DNA of 64,000 nt, taken from contig NZ_LGHZ01000012.1 of the NCBI RefSeq assembly GCF_001266615.1, forward strand, positions 1 to 64,000, in the 5' to 3' direction. The notes below the pieces were generated by a model, which was not told where the DNA came from, made no database searches, and saw nothing but the letters and a program-made list of their open reading frames with translations. The position numbers and the translations under genes are program-made. Positions 9,842-19,706 of the stretch are shown in pieces; positions within the stretch are counted from its first letter, which is position 1; each line of letters opens with the position of its first letter. The stretch comes from Kluyvera genomosp. 1 (lineage in GTDB: Bacteria > Pseudomonadota > Gammaproteobacteria > Enterobacterales > Enterobacteriaceae).

Positions 9842-10372
9842 ATGTCTGAGTCAAAAAGACTGTTTTTCGCCGTTGAGATCCCGGCGAAAATTCAGAAGCA
9901 GCTGGTGCAGTGGCGAGCGGATAATTTTCCCGCCGACGCCGGTGTGCCGGTAGCTGCCGCCAATATGCACATCACGCTGGCGTTTCTCGGCGAGGTCAGC
10001 GCGGAAAAACAGCTCGCGCTAGCGGCCATGGCCGGACGCATTCACCAGCCAGGCTTTACGCTGCATCTCGACGATGCCGGGCAGTGGCTGCGTTCGCGCG
10101 TAGTCTGGCTCGGTACGCGCCAGCCGCCACGCGGTTTGCTACAGCTCGCCAATATGCTACGTGCGCAGGCCGCCCGCAGCGGCTGTTATCAAAGCCCACA
10201 GCCGTTCCACCCACACCTGACGCTGCTGCGTAACGCGGGCCAGGCGGTGCCGATTCCGGCTCCGGGTTTTCATTGGGACTTTCCGGTGACGGAGTTTGTT
10301 CTGTATGAATCGCGCTATGCCGGAGGGCGTACACGATACACGCCATTACAGCGCTGGACGCTCAGCGAATAA
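9842..10372 (+). CDS. thpR: ThpR, RNA 2',3'-cyclic phosphodiesterase
   Basis: 2H phosphoesterase (formerly LigT) that hydrolyses 2',3'-cyclic phosphate RNA ends to 2'-phosphomonoesters and can also ligate tRNA halves with 2'-5' bonds in vitro. The 176 residues carry the two HxTx motifs HITL (His43) and HLTL (His125), which form the active site. sfsA follows after 13 bases, so the two are likely cotranscribed, as in E. coli. Confidence 0.95.
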   Translation: MSESKRLFFAVEIPAKIQKQLVQWRADNFPADAGVPVAAANMHITLAFLGEVSAEKQLALAAMAGRIHQPGFTLHLDDAGQWLRSRVVWLGTRQPPRGLLQLANMLRAQAARSGCYQSPQPFHPHLTLLRNAGQAVPIPAPGFHWDFPVTEFVLYESRYAGGRTRYTPLQRWTLSE

Positions 10373-10385
10373 ATAAGGAAACCCA

Positions 10386-11108
10386 ATGCAGTTCATGCCG
10401 CCGCTCCAGTCCGCCACGCTAATTAAACGCTATAAACGCTTTCTGGCCGACGTGGTCACGCCATCGGGCGAGGTTTTTACCCTTCACTGTCCAAACACCG
10501 GCGCGATGACCGGTTGCGCAACGCCGGGCGATACCGTGTGGTATTCAACATCCGAAAATACTAAACGCAAATATCCGCATACCTGGGAACTGACTCAAAC
10601 GCAAAATGGGGAATTTATCTGCGTTAACACGCTTCGTGCGAATACCGTAGCAAAAGAAGCGATCGAGACCGGAAATATTCCTGAACTCACCGGCTACAAC
10701 ACGCTGAAAAGTGAAGTGAAATACGGTGAGGAAAACAGCCGGATTGATATCATGTTACAGGCAGATGATCGCCCCAGATGCTATATTGAAGTGAAGTCGG
10801 TAACGCTCGCTGAAAATGAGTTTGGTTATTTTCCCGATGCAGTCACCCTGCGGGGCCAAAAACATTTACGCGAGCTTATGGGCGTTGTGGCGAACGGAGA
10901 GCGCGCCGTTTTACTGTTTGCAATCTTGCACTCAGCCATTGAATATTTCTCTCCTGCACACCATATTGATGCTCAATACGCAAAGCTATTGAATGAGGCT
11001 TACAAAAAGGGGGTGGAGATTTTGGCTTATAAAGCGGAACTTTCTGCCGATAATATGACTCTGATATCGCCGTTACCCGTTTCATTGGTTTCGGGTGAAT
11101 TTGCATAG
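10386..11108 (+). CDS. sfsA: SfsA, sugar fermentation stimulation protein
   Basis: Conserved protein named for stimulating maltose metabolism in E. coli mutants and reported to bind DNA; its real role is unclear. The 240 residues show the conserved [10 protein letters not shown] and a D...ExK arrangement, RIDIMLQ then YIEVKSVTL, that resembles a PD-(D/E)xK nuclease core. The start ATG has AAGGAAA upstream. The C-terminus is a few residues longer than in E. coli. It lies between thpR and dksA, as in the family. Confidence 0.94.
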   Translation: MQFMPPLQSATLIKRYKRFLADVVTPSGEVFTLHCPNTGAMTGCATPGDTVWYSTSENTKRKYPHTWELTQTQNGEFICVNTLRANTVAKEAIETGNIPELTGYNTLKSEVKYGEENSRIDIMLQADDRPRCYIEVKSVTLAENEFGYFPDAVTLRGQKHLRELMGVVANGERAVLLFAILHSAIEYFSPAHHIDAQYAKLLNEAYKKGVEILAYKAELSADNMTLISPLPVSLVSGEFA

Positions 11109-11175
11109 AAAGTGTTCGGGCTGCGGCGCAAATACGCTTTTCCTCACAGCATTGTCAAGTGTTACGTTTAGATAA

Positions 11176-11204
11176 TTGCCAACCGGAAAAGCATCTGTTA
11201 TTTA
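11176..11204 (+). promoter_or_regulatory. Candidate dksA promoter
   Basis: -35 TTGCCA (11176-11181) and -10 TATTTA (11199-11204) with a 17-base spacer, about 60 bases before the dksA start. A small stem CCCCG/CGGGG follows in the leader at 11222-11235. Confidence 0.45.
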
Positions 11205-11264
11205 TAGCGGCCTGATTTTTCCCCCGAACACGGGGATCGATAGTGCGTGTTAAGGAGAAACAAC

Positions 11265-11720
11265 ATGCAAGAAGGGCAAAACCGTAAAACATCGTCCCTG
11301 AGTATTCTGTCCATCGCTGGGGTGGAGCCGTACCAGGTGAAACCGGGCGAAGAGTATATGAACGAAGCCCAGCTAGCGCACTTCCGACGTATTCTTGAAG
11401 CATGGCGTAATCAACTTAGGGATGAAGTCGATCGCACCGTTACTCACATGCAGGACGAAGCTGCAAACTTCCCGGATCCGGTAGACCGTGCCGCACAGGA
11501 AGAAGAGTTCAGCCTCGAACTGCGTAACCGCGATCGTGAACGTAAGCTGATCAAAAAGATCGAGAAGACGTTGAAGAAAGTCGAAGATGAAGATTTCGGC
11601 TACTGCGAATCCTGTGGTGTTGAAATTGGTATTCGTCGTCTGGAAGCGCGCCCAACGGCCGACCTGTGTATTGACTGCAAAACGCTGGCAGAAATCCGCG
11701 AAAAGCAGATGGCAGGTTGA
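11265..11720 (+). CDS. dksA: DksA, RNA polymerase-binding stringent response factor
   Basis: Binds in the secondary channel of RNA polymerase and, with ppGpp, represses rRNA and activates amino-acid promoters. The 151 residues are almost identical to E. coli. A coiled coil covers about residues 33-108 with the tip acidic residues Asp71 and Asp74 (NFPDPVD); the zinc site is Cys114, Cys117, Cys135, Cys138. The start ATG 11265 has AAGGAG upstream; an earlier in-frame start would add six residues not found in the family. A strong terminator follows and precedes gluQ. Confidence 0.98.
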   Translation: MQEGQNRKTSSLSILSIAGVEPYQVKPGEEYMNEAQLAHFRRILEAWRNQLRDEVDRTVTHMQDEAANFPDPVDRAAQEEEFSLELRNRDRERKLIKKIEKTLKKVEDEDFGYCESCGVEIGIRRLEARPTADLCIDCKTLAEIREKQMAG

Positions 11721-11742
11721 TAGAACGCTAACACTCTATCTT

Positions 11743-11780
11743 CAAGGCGGGAGTCACTTCCCGCCTTGTTGTTTTTTATT
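11743..11780 (+). terminator. Terminator between dksA and gluQ
   Basis: Perfect 10-bp stem CAAGGCGGGA/TCCCGCCTTG with a 6-base loop, followed by a T-rich run (11769-11780). It ends ten bases before the gluQ start. A terminator in this position is reported to limit gluQ readthrough from dksA in Shigella. Confidence 0.9.
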
Positions 11781-11789
11781 GCTATAAAA

Positions 11790-12680
11790 ATGTCATCACA
11801 ACCTTATATAGGGCGCTTCGCCCCCTCACCTTCCGGTGAACTGCATTTTGGTTCTCTAATTGCGGCCCTTGGCAGCTATCTACAGGCTCGTGCCAGGCAA
11901 GGTATCTGGCGAGTTCGCATCGAAGATATTGATCCTCCACGTGAAGTTCCCGGTGCTGCAACCACCATTTTGCATCAGCTGGAACATTACGGCCTGCACT
12001 GGGACGGCGATGTTCTGTGGCAGTCTCAGCGCCATGACGCCTACCGTGAAGCGCTGGCTTGGCTGAAAAATCAGGACCTGTGTTATTTCTGTACCTGCAC
12101 GCGTGCGCGTATTCAGAGTATCGGCGGCACCTATGACGGCCACTGCCGCACGCTGAATAATGGCCCCGACAACGCGGCCCTGCGTCTGCATCAGCTGCAT
12201 CCAGTATTGGAATTTACCGATCTGCTGCGCGGTACGCTTATAGCCGATGAACGCCTGGCACGCGAGGATTTCATTATTCATCGCCGTGATGGGCTTTTTG
12301 CCTATAACCTCGCCGTGGTCGTGGACGACCATTTTCAGGGGGTTACTGAGATTGTGCGCGGTGCGGATTTAATTGAGCCGACGGTCCGGCAAATTTCGCT
12401 CTACCAACAGTTTGGCTGGCCGGTGCCTGACTATATTCATCTGCCGCTGGCATTGACTGTAGAAGGTGCTAAACTTTCCAAGCAAAATCATGCACCTGCT
12501 TTGCCTCACGGCGACCCTCGCCCGATACTCATCGAGGCGCTGCGCTTTTTGGGCCAGGACATTCCGGCGCAATGGCAGGATTTCAATACAGCGGATCTCT
12601 TGCAAAATGCAGTCACTAAGTGGTCGCTTTCCGCTGTGCCTGAGACGGCGAAGATCAATCCGCCATTCTCAAACGCGTAA
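11790..12680 (+). CDS. gluQ: GluQ, glutamyl-Q tRNA(Asp) synthetase
   Basis: Truncated glutamyl-tRNA synthetase paralogue that attaches glutamate to queuosine at position 34 of tRNA(Asp). The 296 residues lack the anticodon-binding domain. The HIGH-like motif is SGELHFGSL and the KMSKS-like motif is KLSKQNH; a zinc site is formed by CTCTRAR and the later YDGHC. ATG 11790 is the first ATG giving a complete N-terminus ([10 protein letters not shown]); the longer frame starts at TTG inside the terminator. No ribosome binding site is visible, which suggests weak translation. Cotranscription would need readthrough of the terminator. Confidence 0.95.
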   Translation: MSSQPYIGRFAPSPSGELHFGSLIAALGSYLQARARQGIWRVRIEDIDPPREVPGAATTILHQLEHYGLHWDGDVLWQSQRHDAYREALAWLKNQDLCYFCTCTRARIQSIGGTYDGHCRTLNNGPDNAALRLHQLHPVLEFTDLLRGTLIADERLAREDFIIHRRDGLFAYNLAVVVDDHFQGVTEIVRGADLIEPTVRQISLYQQFGWPVPDYIHLPLALTVEGAKLSKQNHAPALPHGDPRPILIEALRFLGQDIPAQWQDFNTADLLQNAVTKWSLSAVPETAKINPPFSNA

Positions 12681-12741
12681 TGCTGAGCTATGATTAGCCG
12701 CTATTTTTTTGTCCTGGATACTGATATTACCGAGGTGCACC

Positions 12742-14139
12742 ATTTTTACCCGAGTCGCTAATTTCTGCCGCAAGGTGCTAAGCCGTGAGGAGAGCGAGGC
12801 TGAAAACGCCGTTGCTAAACCTGTTATGACTGTCATTCCGCGCGAGCAGCACGCTATTTCCCGCAAAGATATTAGCGAGAACGCCCTCAAGGTTCTTTAT
12901 CGTCTGAATAAAGCTGGCTACGAGGCATACCTCGTCGGCGGGGGTGTCCGCGACCTGCTTCTAGGCAAAAAACCGAAAGATTTCGATGTGACCACCAGCG
13001 CTACGCCAGACCAGGTACGTAAGCTGTTCCGTAACTGCCGTTTGGTCGGTCGCCGCTTCCGTCTGGCCCACGTCATGTTTGGCCCGGAAATTATCGAGGT
13101 CGCCACCTTCCGTGGCCACCACGAAGATGGTCAGTCTGACCGTACCACCTCTCAGCGTGGGCAAAATGGCATGCTGCTGCGCGACAACATCTTCGGCTCC
13201 ATCGAAGATGACGCTCAGCGCCGCGACTTTACCATCAACAGCCTTTATTACAGCGTGGCTGACTTTACCGTCCGCGACTACGTTGGCGGCATGCAGGATC
13301 TGTCTGACGGCGTGATTCGCCTGATAGGCGTACCGGAAACCCGCTACCGCGAAGATCCGGTACGTATGCTGCGCGCCGTGCGTTTTGCCGCCAAGCTGAG
13401 TATGAGTATTAGCCCGGAAACCGCTGAGCCAATTCCGCGTCTGGCAACGCTGATGAACGATGTCCCTCCGGCGCGTCTGTTTGAAGAAGCGCTCAAGCTG
13501 CTTCAAGCGGGCTACGGCTATGAAACCTATAAGCTGCTGCGCGAATATAATCTGTTCCAGCCACTGTTCCCAACCATCACCCGCTATTTCACCGAAGACG
13601 GCGATAGCCCGATGGAACGCATTATTGCGCAGGTGCTGAAGAACACCGATAACCGCATTCATAACGATATGCGCGTTAACCCAGCATTCCTGTTTGCCGC
13701 GATGTTCTGGTATCCGCTGCTGGAGATGGCGCAGAAGATTGCCCAGGAAAGCGGTCTGGCCTACCACGACGCTTTCGCGCTGGCGATGAATGAAGTGCTG
13801 GATGAAGCCTGCCGTTCACTGGCCATTCCAAAACGTATTACCTCGCTGGTACGCGATATCTGGCAGCTGCAGCTGCGTATGTCTCGTCGTCAGGGTAAGC
13901 GCGCCTGGAAGCTGATGGAGCATCCTAAATTCCGCGCCGCATTCGATCTGCTGGCACTGCGTGCTGAAGCCGAAAACAATCATGAATTGCAGCGTCTCAC
14001 CCAATGGTGGAGCGAATTCCAGGTTGTCGCGCCGCCCGCGCAAAAAGACATGCTTAACGAGCTGGATGACGAGCCGGAAAATCGCCGTCGCCATCGCCGC
14101 CCGCGTAAACGTGCACCGCGTCGCGAGGGTAGCGCGTGA
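12742..14139 (+). CDS. pcnB: PcnB, poly(A) polymerase I (AUU start)
   Basis: Adds poly(A) tails to RNA 3' ends to promote decay; needed for normal copy number of ColE1 plasmids. The 465 residues have [10 protein letters not shown] and the catalytic pair Asp80 and Asp82 (KDFDV) of the nucleotidyltransferase domain, an RNA-binding neck, and a very basic tail ([13 protein letters not shown]). The start is ATT at 12742, preceded by GAGGTG with five-base spacing. It reproduces the E. coli N-terminus [16 protein letters not shown], and E. coli pcnB is known to use AUU. The next in-frame ATG would remove 28 residues. The stop overlaps folK as GTGA. Confidence 0.95.
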   Translation: MFTRVANFCRKVLSREESEAENAVAKPVMTVIPREQHAISRKDISENALKVLYRLNKAGYEAYLVGGGVRDLLLGKKPKDFDVTTSATPDQVRKLFRNCRLVGRRFRLAHVMFGPEIIEVATFRGHHEDGQSDRTTSQRGQNGMLLRDNIFGSIEDDAQRRDFTINSLYYSVADFTVRDYVGGMQDLSDGVIRLIGVPETRYREDPVRMLRAVRFAAKLSMSISPETAEPIPRLATLMNDVPPARLFEEALKLLQAGYGYETYKLLREYNLFQPLFPTITRYFTEDGDSPMERIIAQVLKNTDNRIHNDMRVNPAFLFAAMFWYPLLEMAQKIAQESGLAYHDAFALAMNEVLDEACRSLAIPKRITSLVRDIWQLQLRMSRRQGKRAWKLMEHPKFRAAFDLLALRAEAENNHELQRLTQWWSEFQVVAPPAQKDMLNELDDEPENRRRHRRPRKRAPRREGSA

Positions 14140-14615
14140 CGCTGGTTTATATCGCACTCGGCAGCAACCTCGCCTCGCCACTTGAGCAGGTGAATGCTGC
14201 CGTCAAGGCACTGGGAGAAATTCCGGACACACGCCTTGTCGCGGTCTCCTCGTTTTATCGCACGCCGCCACTTGGACCGCAGGATCAGCCAGATTATCTC
14301 AATGCTGCCGTCGCGCTGGAGACTGCGTTAGCGCCAGAAGTGCTGCTGAGCCATACCCAACGCATTGAACTGCAGCAGGGGCGCGTACGCAAAGCCGAAC
14401 GCTGGGGGCCACGCACACTCGATTTAGACATTATGCTGTTTGGTCAGGCGATGATTAATACCGATATTCTGACCGTGCCCCACTACGACATGCATAACCG
14501 CGGCTTTATGCTGTGGCCCCTGTATGAAATCGCCCCTTCTCTGACATTCCCTGACGGGATCAGCCTGCAACAGCATCTTGAAACGCTGGGCGCTGAAAAA
14601 CCCGCACTCTGGTAA
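14136..14615 (+). CDS. folK: FolK, HPPK of folate synthesis
   Basis: 6-hydroxymethyl-7,8-dihydropterin pyrophosphokinase; transfers pyrophosphate from ATP to the pterin before condensation with p-aminobenzoate. The 159 residues equal the E. coli length. Conserved stretches are [24 protein letters not shown] and the metal-binding [10 protein letters not shown]. It starts with GTG overlapping the pcnB stop, so translation is coupled. In E. coli the yad fimbrial genes follow; here panB follows after 120 bases. Confidence 0.96.
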   Translation: MTLVYIALGSNLASPLEQVNAAVKALGEIPDTRLVAVSSFYRTPPLGPQDQPDYLNAAVALETALAPEVLLSHTQRIELQQGRVRKAERWGPRTLDLDIMLFGQAMINTDILTVPHYDMHNRGFMLWPLYEIAPSLTFPDGISLQQHLETLGAEKPALW

Positions 14616-14673
14616 CGTATAGCTCTCATTTTTAACGTTCCCTGCTTTACGGGGAATCGGTTGCCTAAAATAA

Positions 14674-14701
14674 TTGCCCCCCTGAATTCGGCTGTTAAAA
14701 T
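14674..14701 (+). promoter_or_regulatory. Candidate panB promoter
   Basis: -35 TTGCCC (14674-14679) and -10 TAAAAT (14696-14701) with a 16-base spacer, 34 bases before the panB start. Confidence 0.45.
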
Positions 14702-14735
14702 GCCGGGTAATTCGACCTTATCATCAGGGATTATT

Positions 14736-15527
14736 ATGAAACCGACCACCATCGCGGTATTGCAGAAATGCAAGCAAGAGAAAAAACGCTTCGCCACCAT
14801 TACGGCTTACGATTACAGCTTTGCCAAACTGTTCGCCGACGTTGGCATCAACGTGATGCTGGTCGGTGATTCTCTTGGCATGACGGTGCAGGGGCACGAT
14901 TCCACCCTGCCGGTTACCGTTGACGATATTGCTTACCATACACACGCCGTTCGCCGCGGGGCACCAAACTGCCTGCTGCTGTCCGATCTGCCGTTCATGG
15001 CTTACGCCACGCCTGAACAAGCCTTTGAAAACGCCGCCACCGTTATGCGTGCGGGCGCCAATATGGTGAAAATCGAAGGCGGAGCCTGGCTGGTTGAGAC
15101 GGTGAAAATGCTCACCGACCGTGCTGTACCGGTATGTGGTCATCTGGGATTAACACCGCAGTCAGTCAACGTCTTTGGCGGCTACAAGGTCCAGGGGCGC
15201 GGCGATGCCGGCCAGGTCCTGCTCGACGACGCGTTAGCCCTGGAAGCCGCTGGCGCTCAGCTGCTGGTACTGGAGTGCGTGCCGGTTGAGCTGGCGAGGC
15301 GCGTTACTGAAGCGTTATCGATCCCGGTTATTGGTATCGGTGCCGGTAATGTCACCGACGGGCAGATCCTCGTAATGCATGACGCCTTCGGCATCACCGG
15401 TGGCCATATCCCTAAATTTGCTAAAAATTTCCTTGCTGAAGCGGGCGACATGCGTGCCGCTGTGCGGCAGTATATGACGGAAGTGGAGTCCGGGGTCTAT
15501 CCGGGCGAAGAACACAGTTTCCATTAA
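14736..15527 (+). CDS. panB: PanB, ketopantoate hydroxymethyltransferase
   Basis: Converts alpha-ketoisovalerate to ketopantoate using methylene-tetrahydrofolate, the first step of pantothenate synthesis. The 263 residues are one shorter than E. coli (gap at QGRGDAG). Metal and substrate residues lie in [15 protein letters not shown] and the catalytic Glu region [11 protein letters not shown] 14736 follows CAGGGA. panC begins 11 bases after the stop, forming an operon. Confidence 0.96.
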   Translation: MKPTTIAVLQKCKQEKKRFATITAYDYSFAKLFADVGINVMLVGDSLGMTVQGHDSTLPVTVDDIAYHTHAVRRGAPNCLLLSDLPFMAYATPEQAFENAATVMRAGANMVKIEGGAWLVETVKMLTDRAVPVCGHLGLTPQSVNVFGGYKVQGRGDAGQVLLDDALALEAAGAQLLVLECVPVELARRVTEALSIPVIGIGAGNVTDGQILVMHDAFGITGGHIPKFAKNFLAEAGDMRAAVRQYMTEVESGVYPGEEHSFH

Positions 15528-15538
15528 GGAGTCTTGTT

Positions 15539-16387
15539 GTGCTAATTATCGAAACCCTGCCGCTGCTGCGCCAGCATATCCGCCGTCTGCGTCAGGAAGG
15601 CAAACGCGTCGCGCTGGTCCCGACGATGGGCAATCTCCACGATGGCCATATGACGCTGGTTGAAGAAGCCAAAACGCGAGCAGATGTGGTCATTGTCAGC
15701 ATCTTCGTCAACCCGATGCAATTCGACCGCGTTGAAGATCTGGCAAACTACCCGCGCACGCTCCAGGAAGACTGTGAAAAGCTGAACAAGCGTAAAGTCG
15801 ATTACGTCTTTGCCCCAGCCGTCGCAGAAATCTACCCACAGGGCACCGAGAGCCATACCATTGTTGATGTTCCCGGTCTTTCAACCATGCTCGAAGGTGC
15901 CAGCCGTCCAGGCCACTTCCGCGGCGTGTCTACCATCGTGAGCAAACTGTTCAATCTGATTCAGCCTGATATCGCCTGCTTCGGTGAAAAAGATTTCCAG
16001 CAGCTGGCGCTGCTGCGCAAGATGGTCGCCGATATGGGCTATGACATTGAGATCGTCGGCGTGCCGATTATCCGTGCGAAAGATGGCCTCGCGCTCAGCT
16101 CGCGCAACGGCTATCTGACGGCAGAACAGCGTAAAATCGCGCCGGGTCTGTATAAAGTGCTCAGCAGCGTGGCCGAAAAACTGAAAGGCGGTGAACGCGA
16201 TCAGGATGAGATGATAACCCTCGCAGAACAGGCGCTGAACGAGAAAGGCTTCCGTGCCGACGATATTCAGATCCGCGATGCTGATACCCTGCTCGACCTG
16301 ACGGAAAACAGCAAACGTGCGGTTATCCTGATGGCCGCCTGGCTTGGTAAAGCCCGCTTGATTGATAATCAAAGCGTCGAGCTGTAA
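15539..16387 (+). CDS. panC: PanC, pantothenate synthetase
   Basis: Condenses pantoate and beta-alanine with ATP via a pantoyl adenylate. The 282 residues contain the HxGH motif NLHDGH (His34-His37), FGEKDFQQ, and the KMSKS-equivalent LSSRN. The start is GTG 15539, preceded by AAGGAG; this gives the family N-terminus [10 protein letters not shown]. It depends on PanB for pantoate and on PanD for beta-alanine, whose gene follows about 290 bases downstream. Confidence 0.96.
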   Translation: MLIIETLPLLRQHIRRLRQEGKRVALVPTMGNLHDGHMTLVEEAKTRADVVIVSIFVNPMQFDRVEDLANYPRTLQEDCEKLNKRKVDYVFAPAVAEIYPQGTESHTIVDVPGLSTMLEGASRPGHFRGVSTIVSKLFNLIQPDIACFGEKDFQQLALLRKMVADMGYDIEIVGVPIIRAKDGLALSSRNGYLTAEQRKIAPGLYKVLSSVAEKLKGGERDQDEMITLAEQALNEKGFRADDIQIRDADTLLDLTENSKRAVILMAAWLGKARLIDNQSVEL

Positions 16388-16393
16388 TACCCG

Positions 16394-16434
16394 CCTCGTA
16401 GCCCGGCGGCAGTTTACTCCCCCGGGCTACGAGG
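16394..16434. repeat. REP-like palindrome after panC
   Basis: Perfect 13-bp arms CCTCGTAGCCCGG/CCGGGCTACGAGG with a 15-base loop. The sequence resembles GTAGCCCGG-type extragenic palindromes common in Klebsiella and Enterobacter. There is no T run on either side, so it is not a classic terminator; it may stabilise the panBC mRNA 3' end. Confidence 0.6.
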
Positions 16435-16674
16435 AAAAATGATGTCAGTACAGGTGTTAATTTACGCTTTCAGCGATGTGTTCTGGCTACATGAATGGTA
16501 GCGATGCTGTGATACGACAAGGGTTGCAGAGCATAATGCGGGATGATGCGCAATTCATCGAGGCCTGGTGAATCGCATATGGACACCTGGTTTAAATCAG
16601 GCAATACTGCCTGCGAAATTTCTCAAGGCAGCCGCTGACTGCTTTGTTTCCGTTAAGAATTAAAGGTAGACGCT
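16435..16674. other. panC-panD intergenic region without a supported gene
   Basis: E. coli carries yadD here. Only very short frames are present: one of 20 codons at about 16442 with GAGG upstream, and one of about 31 codons ending near 16570. Neither can be recognised. The panD leader contains TAAAGGTAG as a likely ribosome binding site. Confidence 0.5.
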
Positions 16675-17055
16675 ATGATTCGCACTATGCTGCAGGGCAA
16701 ACTCCACCGCGTTAAGGTCACGCAGTCTGACCTGCACTATGAAGGTTCCTGCGCGATTGATCAGGACTTCCTTGACGCCGCGGGGATCCTGGAAAACGAA
16801 GCCATTGATATCTGGAACGTTAACAACGGCAAACGTTTCTCAACCTACGCTATCGCGGCGGAACGTGGTTCTAAAATCATTTCCGTTAACGGTGCGGCTG
16901 CACACAACGCCGATGTTGGCGATATCGTCATCATCGCCAGCTTTGTCACTATGTCTGATGAAGAAGCCCGCACCTGGCGCCCGAACGTGGCCTATTTTGA
17001 AGGCGACAATGAAATGAAACGTACTGCGAAAGCTATTCCAGTACAGGTTGCCTGA
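16675..17055 (+). CDS. panD: PanD, aspartate 1-decarboxylase proenzyme
   Basis: Pyruvoyl enzyme that makes beta-alanine from aspartate for pantothenate. The 126 residues equal E. coli. The self-cleavage site is Gly24-Ser25 in HYEGSC, where Ser25 becomes the pyruvoyl group; in E. coli maturation needs PanZ (PanM), which is not in the window. It supplies the amine substrate of PanC. Confidence 0.97.
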   Translation: MIRTMLQGKLHRVKVTQSDLHYEGSCAIDQDFLDAAGILENEAIDIWNVNNGKRFSTYAIAAERGSKIISVNGAAAHNADVGDIVIIASFVTMSDEEARTWRPNVAYFEGDNEMKRTAKAIPVQVA

Positions 17056-17061
17056 TCTCCT

Positions 17062-17089
17062 CTGGCGCCCGGCATTCGTCGAGCGCCAG
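17062..17089. terminator. Hairpin between panD and yadE
   Basis: CTGGCGC/GCGCCAG arms with a 14-base loop between convergent genes. No T run is present, so its role as a terminator for either strand is uncertain. Confidence 0.4.
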
Positions 17090-17090
17090 C

Positions 17091-18320
17091 TTAACCCTGC
17101 GGCTGGTTACTGACTAACCGCGACATCGTCTCCAGCGAATCCGTTCTCAGAATATACAGTCTCTTGAGCAGCATCGGATTATCCCCCGGCTTCACCTTCC
17201 CTTTCACCGTCGTCACCGCCAGATGAAAACCGGCATCACCCGCTGCCTTCACCGCCGTCGCGTTGTAGCCACCGAACGGATAGGAAAGGTACAGCACATG
17301 TGGATTAAACTGCGCCAGAGCACGCCTGGAGTGCTCAAAATCAAAAAGGATGTTGTGGTAGCTGCGGCTAAGCAAAATCGGCCGACGATAGCCGTCTACC
17401 CGATGCAAGAAGTGGGTATGCGACTGGAAGTCGAACACGTTTTTAATTTCGTTAAGTTCAGAAATACTCATAAACTGCAGCGATTTCGGCGCCCACTTTT
17501 GCGGGTGACGCTTGATGCGCGATGAAATAATAAACGCCGTCGCCTTCATACCGTACTGATGCAGTATCGGCCAGGCATAGCGGCTCACCGATTTGAGCCC
17601 ATCGTCAAAGGTGATGACCACCGCCCGCGCGGGTAAATTAGCGCGGTTATGCACGTAATCTTCTAGCTGATACATCGTCAGCGTGGTGTAACCCATATCG
17701 CGCAGCCAGGTCATCTGGTTACTGAAAGCACGCACGGAAGTGGTGGTTGAGGTATGGCGAAAACGGGTGTTCTCTTCATCACGCAGAATATGGTGATAAG
17801 TCAGGACCGGAATTCCGTTGTCAGGCTGCGCATCCAGCGCGCTGATATAGGCTAGCCGATCGCCAATGCGAATTTGGTACCAGGTCTGGTTCAGACGGTC
17901 TTTAAGCCGGTTAATGACCGGATAACGCAAGTTCTCCGCCAGCGTTCCAAACGGCGCGCTACCGACGTCCGGCGCGTTATAAACCGGCGTATCTTTCCAC
18001 GTAATCAGGTTCTGATTGCTAAGCGGCTTATTTAAATCCCCCAACCCATCTTCAACCCGCTGACGTCCCTGCACCGGCTCAAGATGACCTTTGTCGATAA
18101 AGCCTTTGCCGAAGCCAAAATTAAAGGTGTAGTAATCCTCAACGTCCGGCTCAATGGCAATAATTTGCCCGGCGCGCAGATTTCCTACCGTCATGGTTTT
18201 ATTGCCGATGCGCGCCCAAACCGTCGCATCTTCGGTGGTTTGCATATAGCGCATAGGCAAAGCGGCGGCGGCACCACCGGAGAGGAACAAAACAAGCAGT
18301 ACGACAGCGCGTATAACCAT
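17091..18320 (-). CDS. yadE: YadE, predicted secreted polysaccharide deacetylase
   Basis: Member of the NodB/CE4 polysaccharide deacetylase family; the substrate is unknown. The 409 residues start with a hydrophobic leader (about 1-22), followed by a SH3-like N-terminal region and a NodB domain from about residue 190. Catalytic motifs are [10 protein letters not shown] (metal and base Asp), SHTHFLH (zinc His) and SYPFGG. ATG 18320 is used instead of a TTG two codons earlier; no strong ribosome binding site is seen for either. It is convergent with panD. Confidence 0.92.
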   Translation of the reverse strand: MVIRAVVLLVLFLSGGAAAALPMRYMQTTEDATVWARIGNKTMTVGNLRAGQIIAIEPDVEDYYTFNFGFGKGFIDKGHLEPVQGRQRVEDGLGDLNKPLSNQNLITWKDTPVYNAPDVGSAPFGTLAENLRYPVINRLKDRLNQTWYQIRIGDRLAYISALDAQPDNGIPVLTYHHILRDEENTRFRHTSTTTSVRAFSNQMTWLRDMGYTTLTMYQLEDYVHNRANLPARAVVITFDDGLKSVSRYAWPILHQYGMKATAFIISSRIKRHPQKWAPKSLQFMSISELNEIKNVFDFQSHTHFLHRVDGYRRPILLSRSYHNILFDFEHSRRALAQFNPHVLYLSYPFGGYNATAVKAAGDAGFHLAVTTVKGKVKPGDNPMLLKRLYILRTDSLETMSRLVSNQPQG

Positions 18321-18383
18321 GAGCAATAACCAAAGCGGGAACCGACCTGTTTATTGTAACAAAAGCGGCATCAATACCAACGT

Positions 18384-18824
18384 TTAATTCTCATACAAAT
18401 CATGGAGTAGAACAAAGGGGGGATTTTTCTGCTGCTGATGCCACAAGCTCGTGACTCCCGGCGTTCCCAGCTCAACGATACGCTGACGAAACTCGCTGCT
18501 GCTCGTGGATTCCCGCATTGGAACCATTTGCTCAAGCAATGAATACTGGATACCGGCGATGACTTCACAGCCGCTGTGCTTGTGGCTCATCAGCGATGCC
18601 ACACGATACGGCGCAGCGCCTGCGCTGTCGGTGAGGAAAATAACACCGTCGCCCGAGTCAGTCTGATGCAGCGCTTCGCACATCATGCGACTCAGCATAT
18701 TGGCGCTTAATCCGCGCCAATAATTCACCGCCCGACACTGCGGTAGCGGACCATATTTTTTTTCCAGACGATCCAGCAGTTCCTGTGCGCGATCGTCATG
18801 GCAGGAAATCACCCAACCCAACAT
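18384..18824 (-). CDS. yadI: YadI, mannose-type PTS EIIA domain protein
   Basis: Stand-alone EIIA of the mannose PTS family, 146 residues as in E. coli. His9 (ISCHDDRA) is the expected phosphorylation site. No EIIB or EIICD partner of the mannose family is in the window, so its acceptor is unknown. ATG 18824 is preceded by a near-perfect AAGGAGG. It reads in the same direction as yadE, 60 bases upstream of it. Confidence 0.93.
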   Translation of the reverse strand: MLGWVISCHDDRAQELLDRLEKKYGPLPQCRAVNYWRGLSANMLSRMMCEALHQTDSGDGVIFLTDSAGAAPYRVASLMSHKHSGCEVIAGIQYSLLEQMVPMRESTSSSEFRQRIVELGTPGVTSLWHQQQKNPPFVLLHDLYEN

Positions 18825-18888
18825 AGCTTGCCTCCTTAGCAGGCAAGTAGTTTAGCGAAGCAATCGATAATTTGGGGTGATGGTTGTC

Positions 18889-18924
18889 AAAAAACGCTTC
18901 CCGGCAGCGGTTAACTGCCGGGAA
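18889..18924 (-). terminator. Terminator of yadGH
   Basis: On the minus strand a perfect 10-bp stem TTCCCGGCAG/CTGCCGGGAA with a 7-base loop, then GCG and six T, just downstream of yadH. Confidence 0.85.
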
Positions 18925-18935
18925 AGACAGCGTAA

Positions 18936-19706
18936 TTAACTGCGCAGACCGCGCCCGCGCTGGATCAGATACCAGCACAGCAGGTAGAAGGCAGCGATAA
19001 ACACCACCAGCACGCCGAAGGTGGTGACCAGCGGCACATCGTTAATGCCGAGGAAACCATAGCGGAAGCCGCTAATCATGTAGACGATCGGGTTCAGATG
19101 CGACAGCGCCTGCCAGAACGGCGGCAGCAGAGTCAGCGAATAGAACACCCCACCCAGATAGGTCAGCGGCGTCAACACGAAGGTTGGGATCAGGCTAATG
19201 TCGTCAAAGGTTTTGGCGAATACAGCATTCAGCAGGCCGGCCAGCGAGAACAGTACCGCCGTCAGCACCAGCGTCAACGCGACGAAAACCCATGAGTGCA
19301 CCTGGAATGGCACAAAGAAGAGTGAAATGGCGGTCACCAGAACGCCGACACACAGGCCACGCGCGACGCCACCGCCAACAAAACCGGCGATGATGACATG
19401 CGTCGGTACCGGGGCAACCAGCAATTCTTCAATGTTGCGCTGAAACTTGGCACTGAAGAACGATGACGCCACGTTGGCGTAAGCGTTGGTGATCACCGCC
19501 ATCATGATCAGGCCCGGCACGATGAATTGCATGTAGCTAAAACCGTGCATTTCGCCAATCCGCGAGCCAATCAGGTTACCGAAGATGATAAAGTACAGCG
19601 TCATAGTGATGACGGGCGGCACCAGCGTCTGCACCCAAATACGCATAAAGCGGTGGATCTCTTTCGCCCAGATGCTTTTCAGCGCGACCCAATAAAGCTG
19701 CATCAT
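18936..19706 (-). CDS. yadH: YadH, ABC-2 type transporter permease
   Basis: Inner-membrane permease of the ABC-2 exporter family, 256 residues with about six membrane segments. Partner of YadG; the exported substrate is unknown. The start overlaps the yadG stop by four bases (ATGA), so the two are translationally coupled. A strong terminator follows the gene. Confidence 0.94.
   Translation of the reverse strand: MMQLYWVALKSIWAKEIHRFMRIWVQTLVPPVITMTLYFIIFGNLIGSRIGEMHGFSYMQFIVPGLIMMAVITNAYANVASSFFSAKFQRNIEELLVAPVPTHVIIAGFVGGGVARGLCVGVLVTAISLFFVPFQVHSWVFVALTLVLTAVLFSLAGLLNAVFAKTFDDISLIPTFVLTPLTYLGGVFYSLTLLPPFWQALSHLNPIVYMISGFRYGFLGINDVPLVTTFGVLVVFIAAFYLLCWYLIQRGRGLRS

Noticed and set aside
11222-11235. 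Stem CCCCG/CGGGG before dksA as a terminator
   Set aside because: The T run lies before, not after, the stem on the plus strand and becomes an A run on the minus strand, so it cannot terminate in either direction.
16439-16571. Two short frames between panC and panD, possible yadD remnants
   Set aside because: They have 20 and about 31 codons, and show no similarity I can recognise to YadD or another protein.
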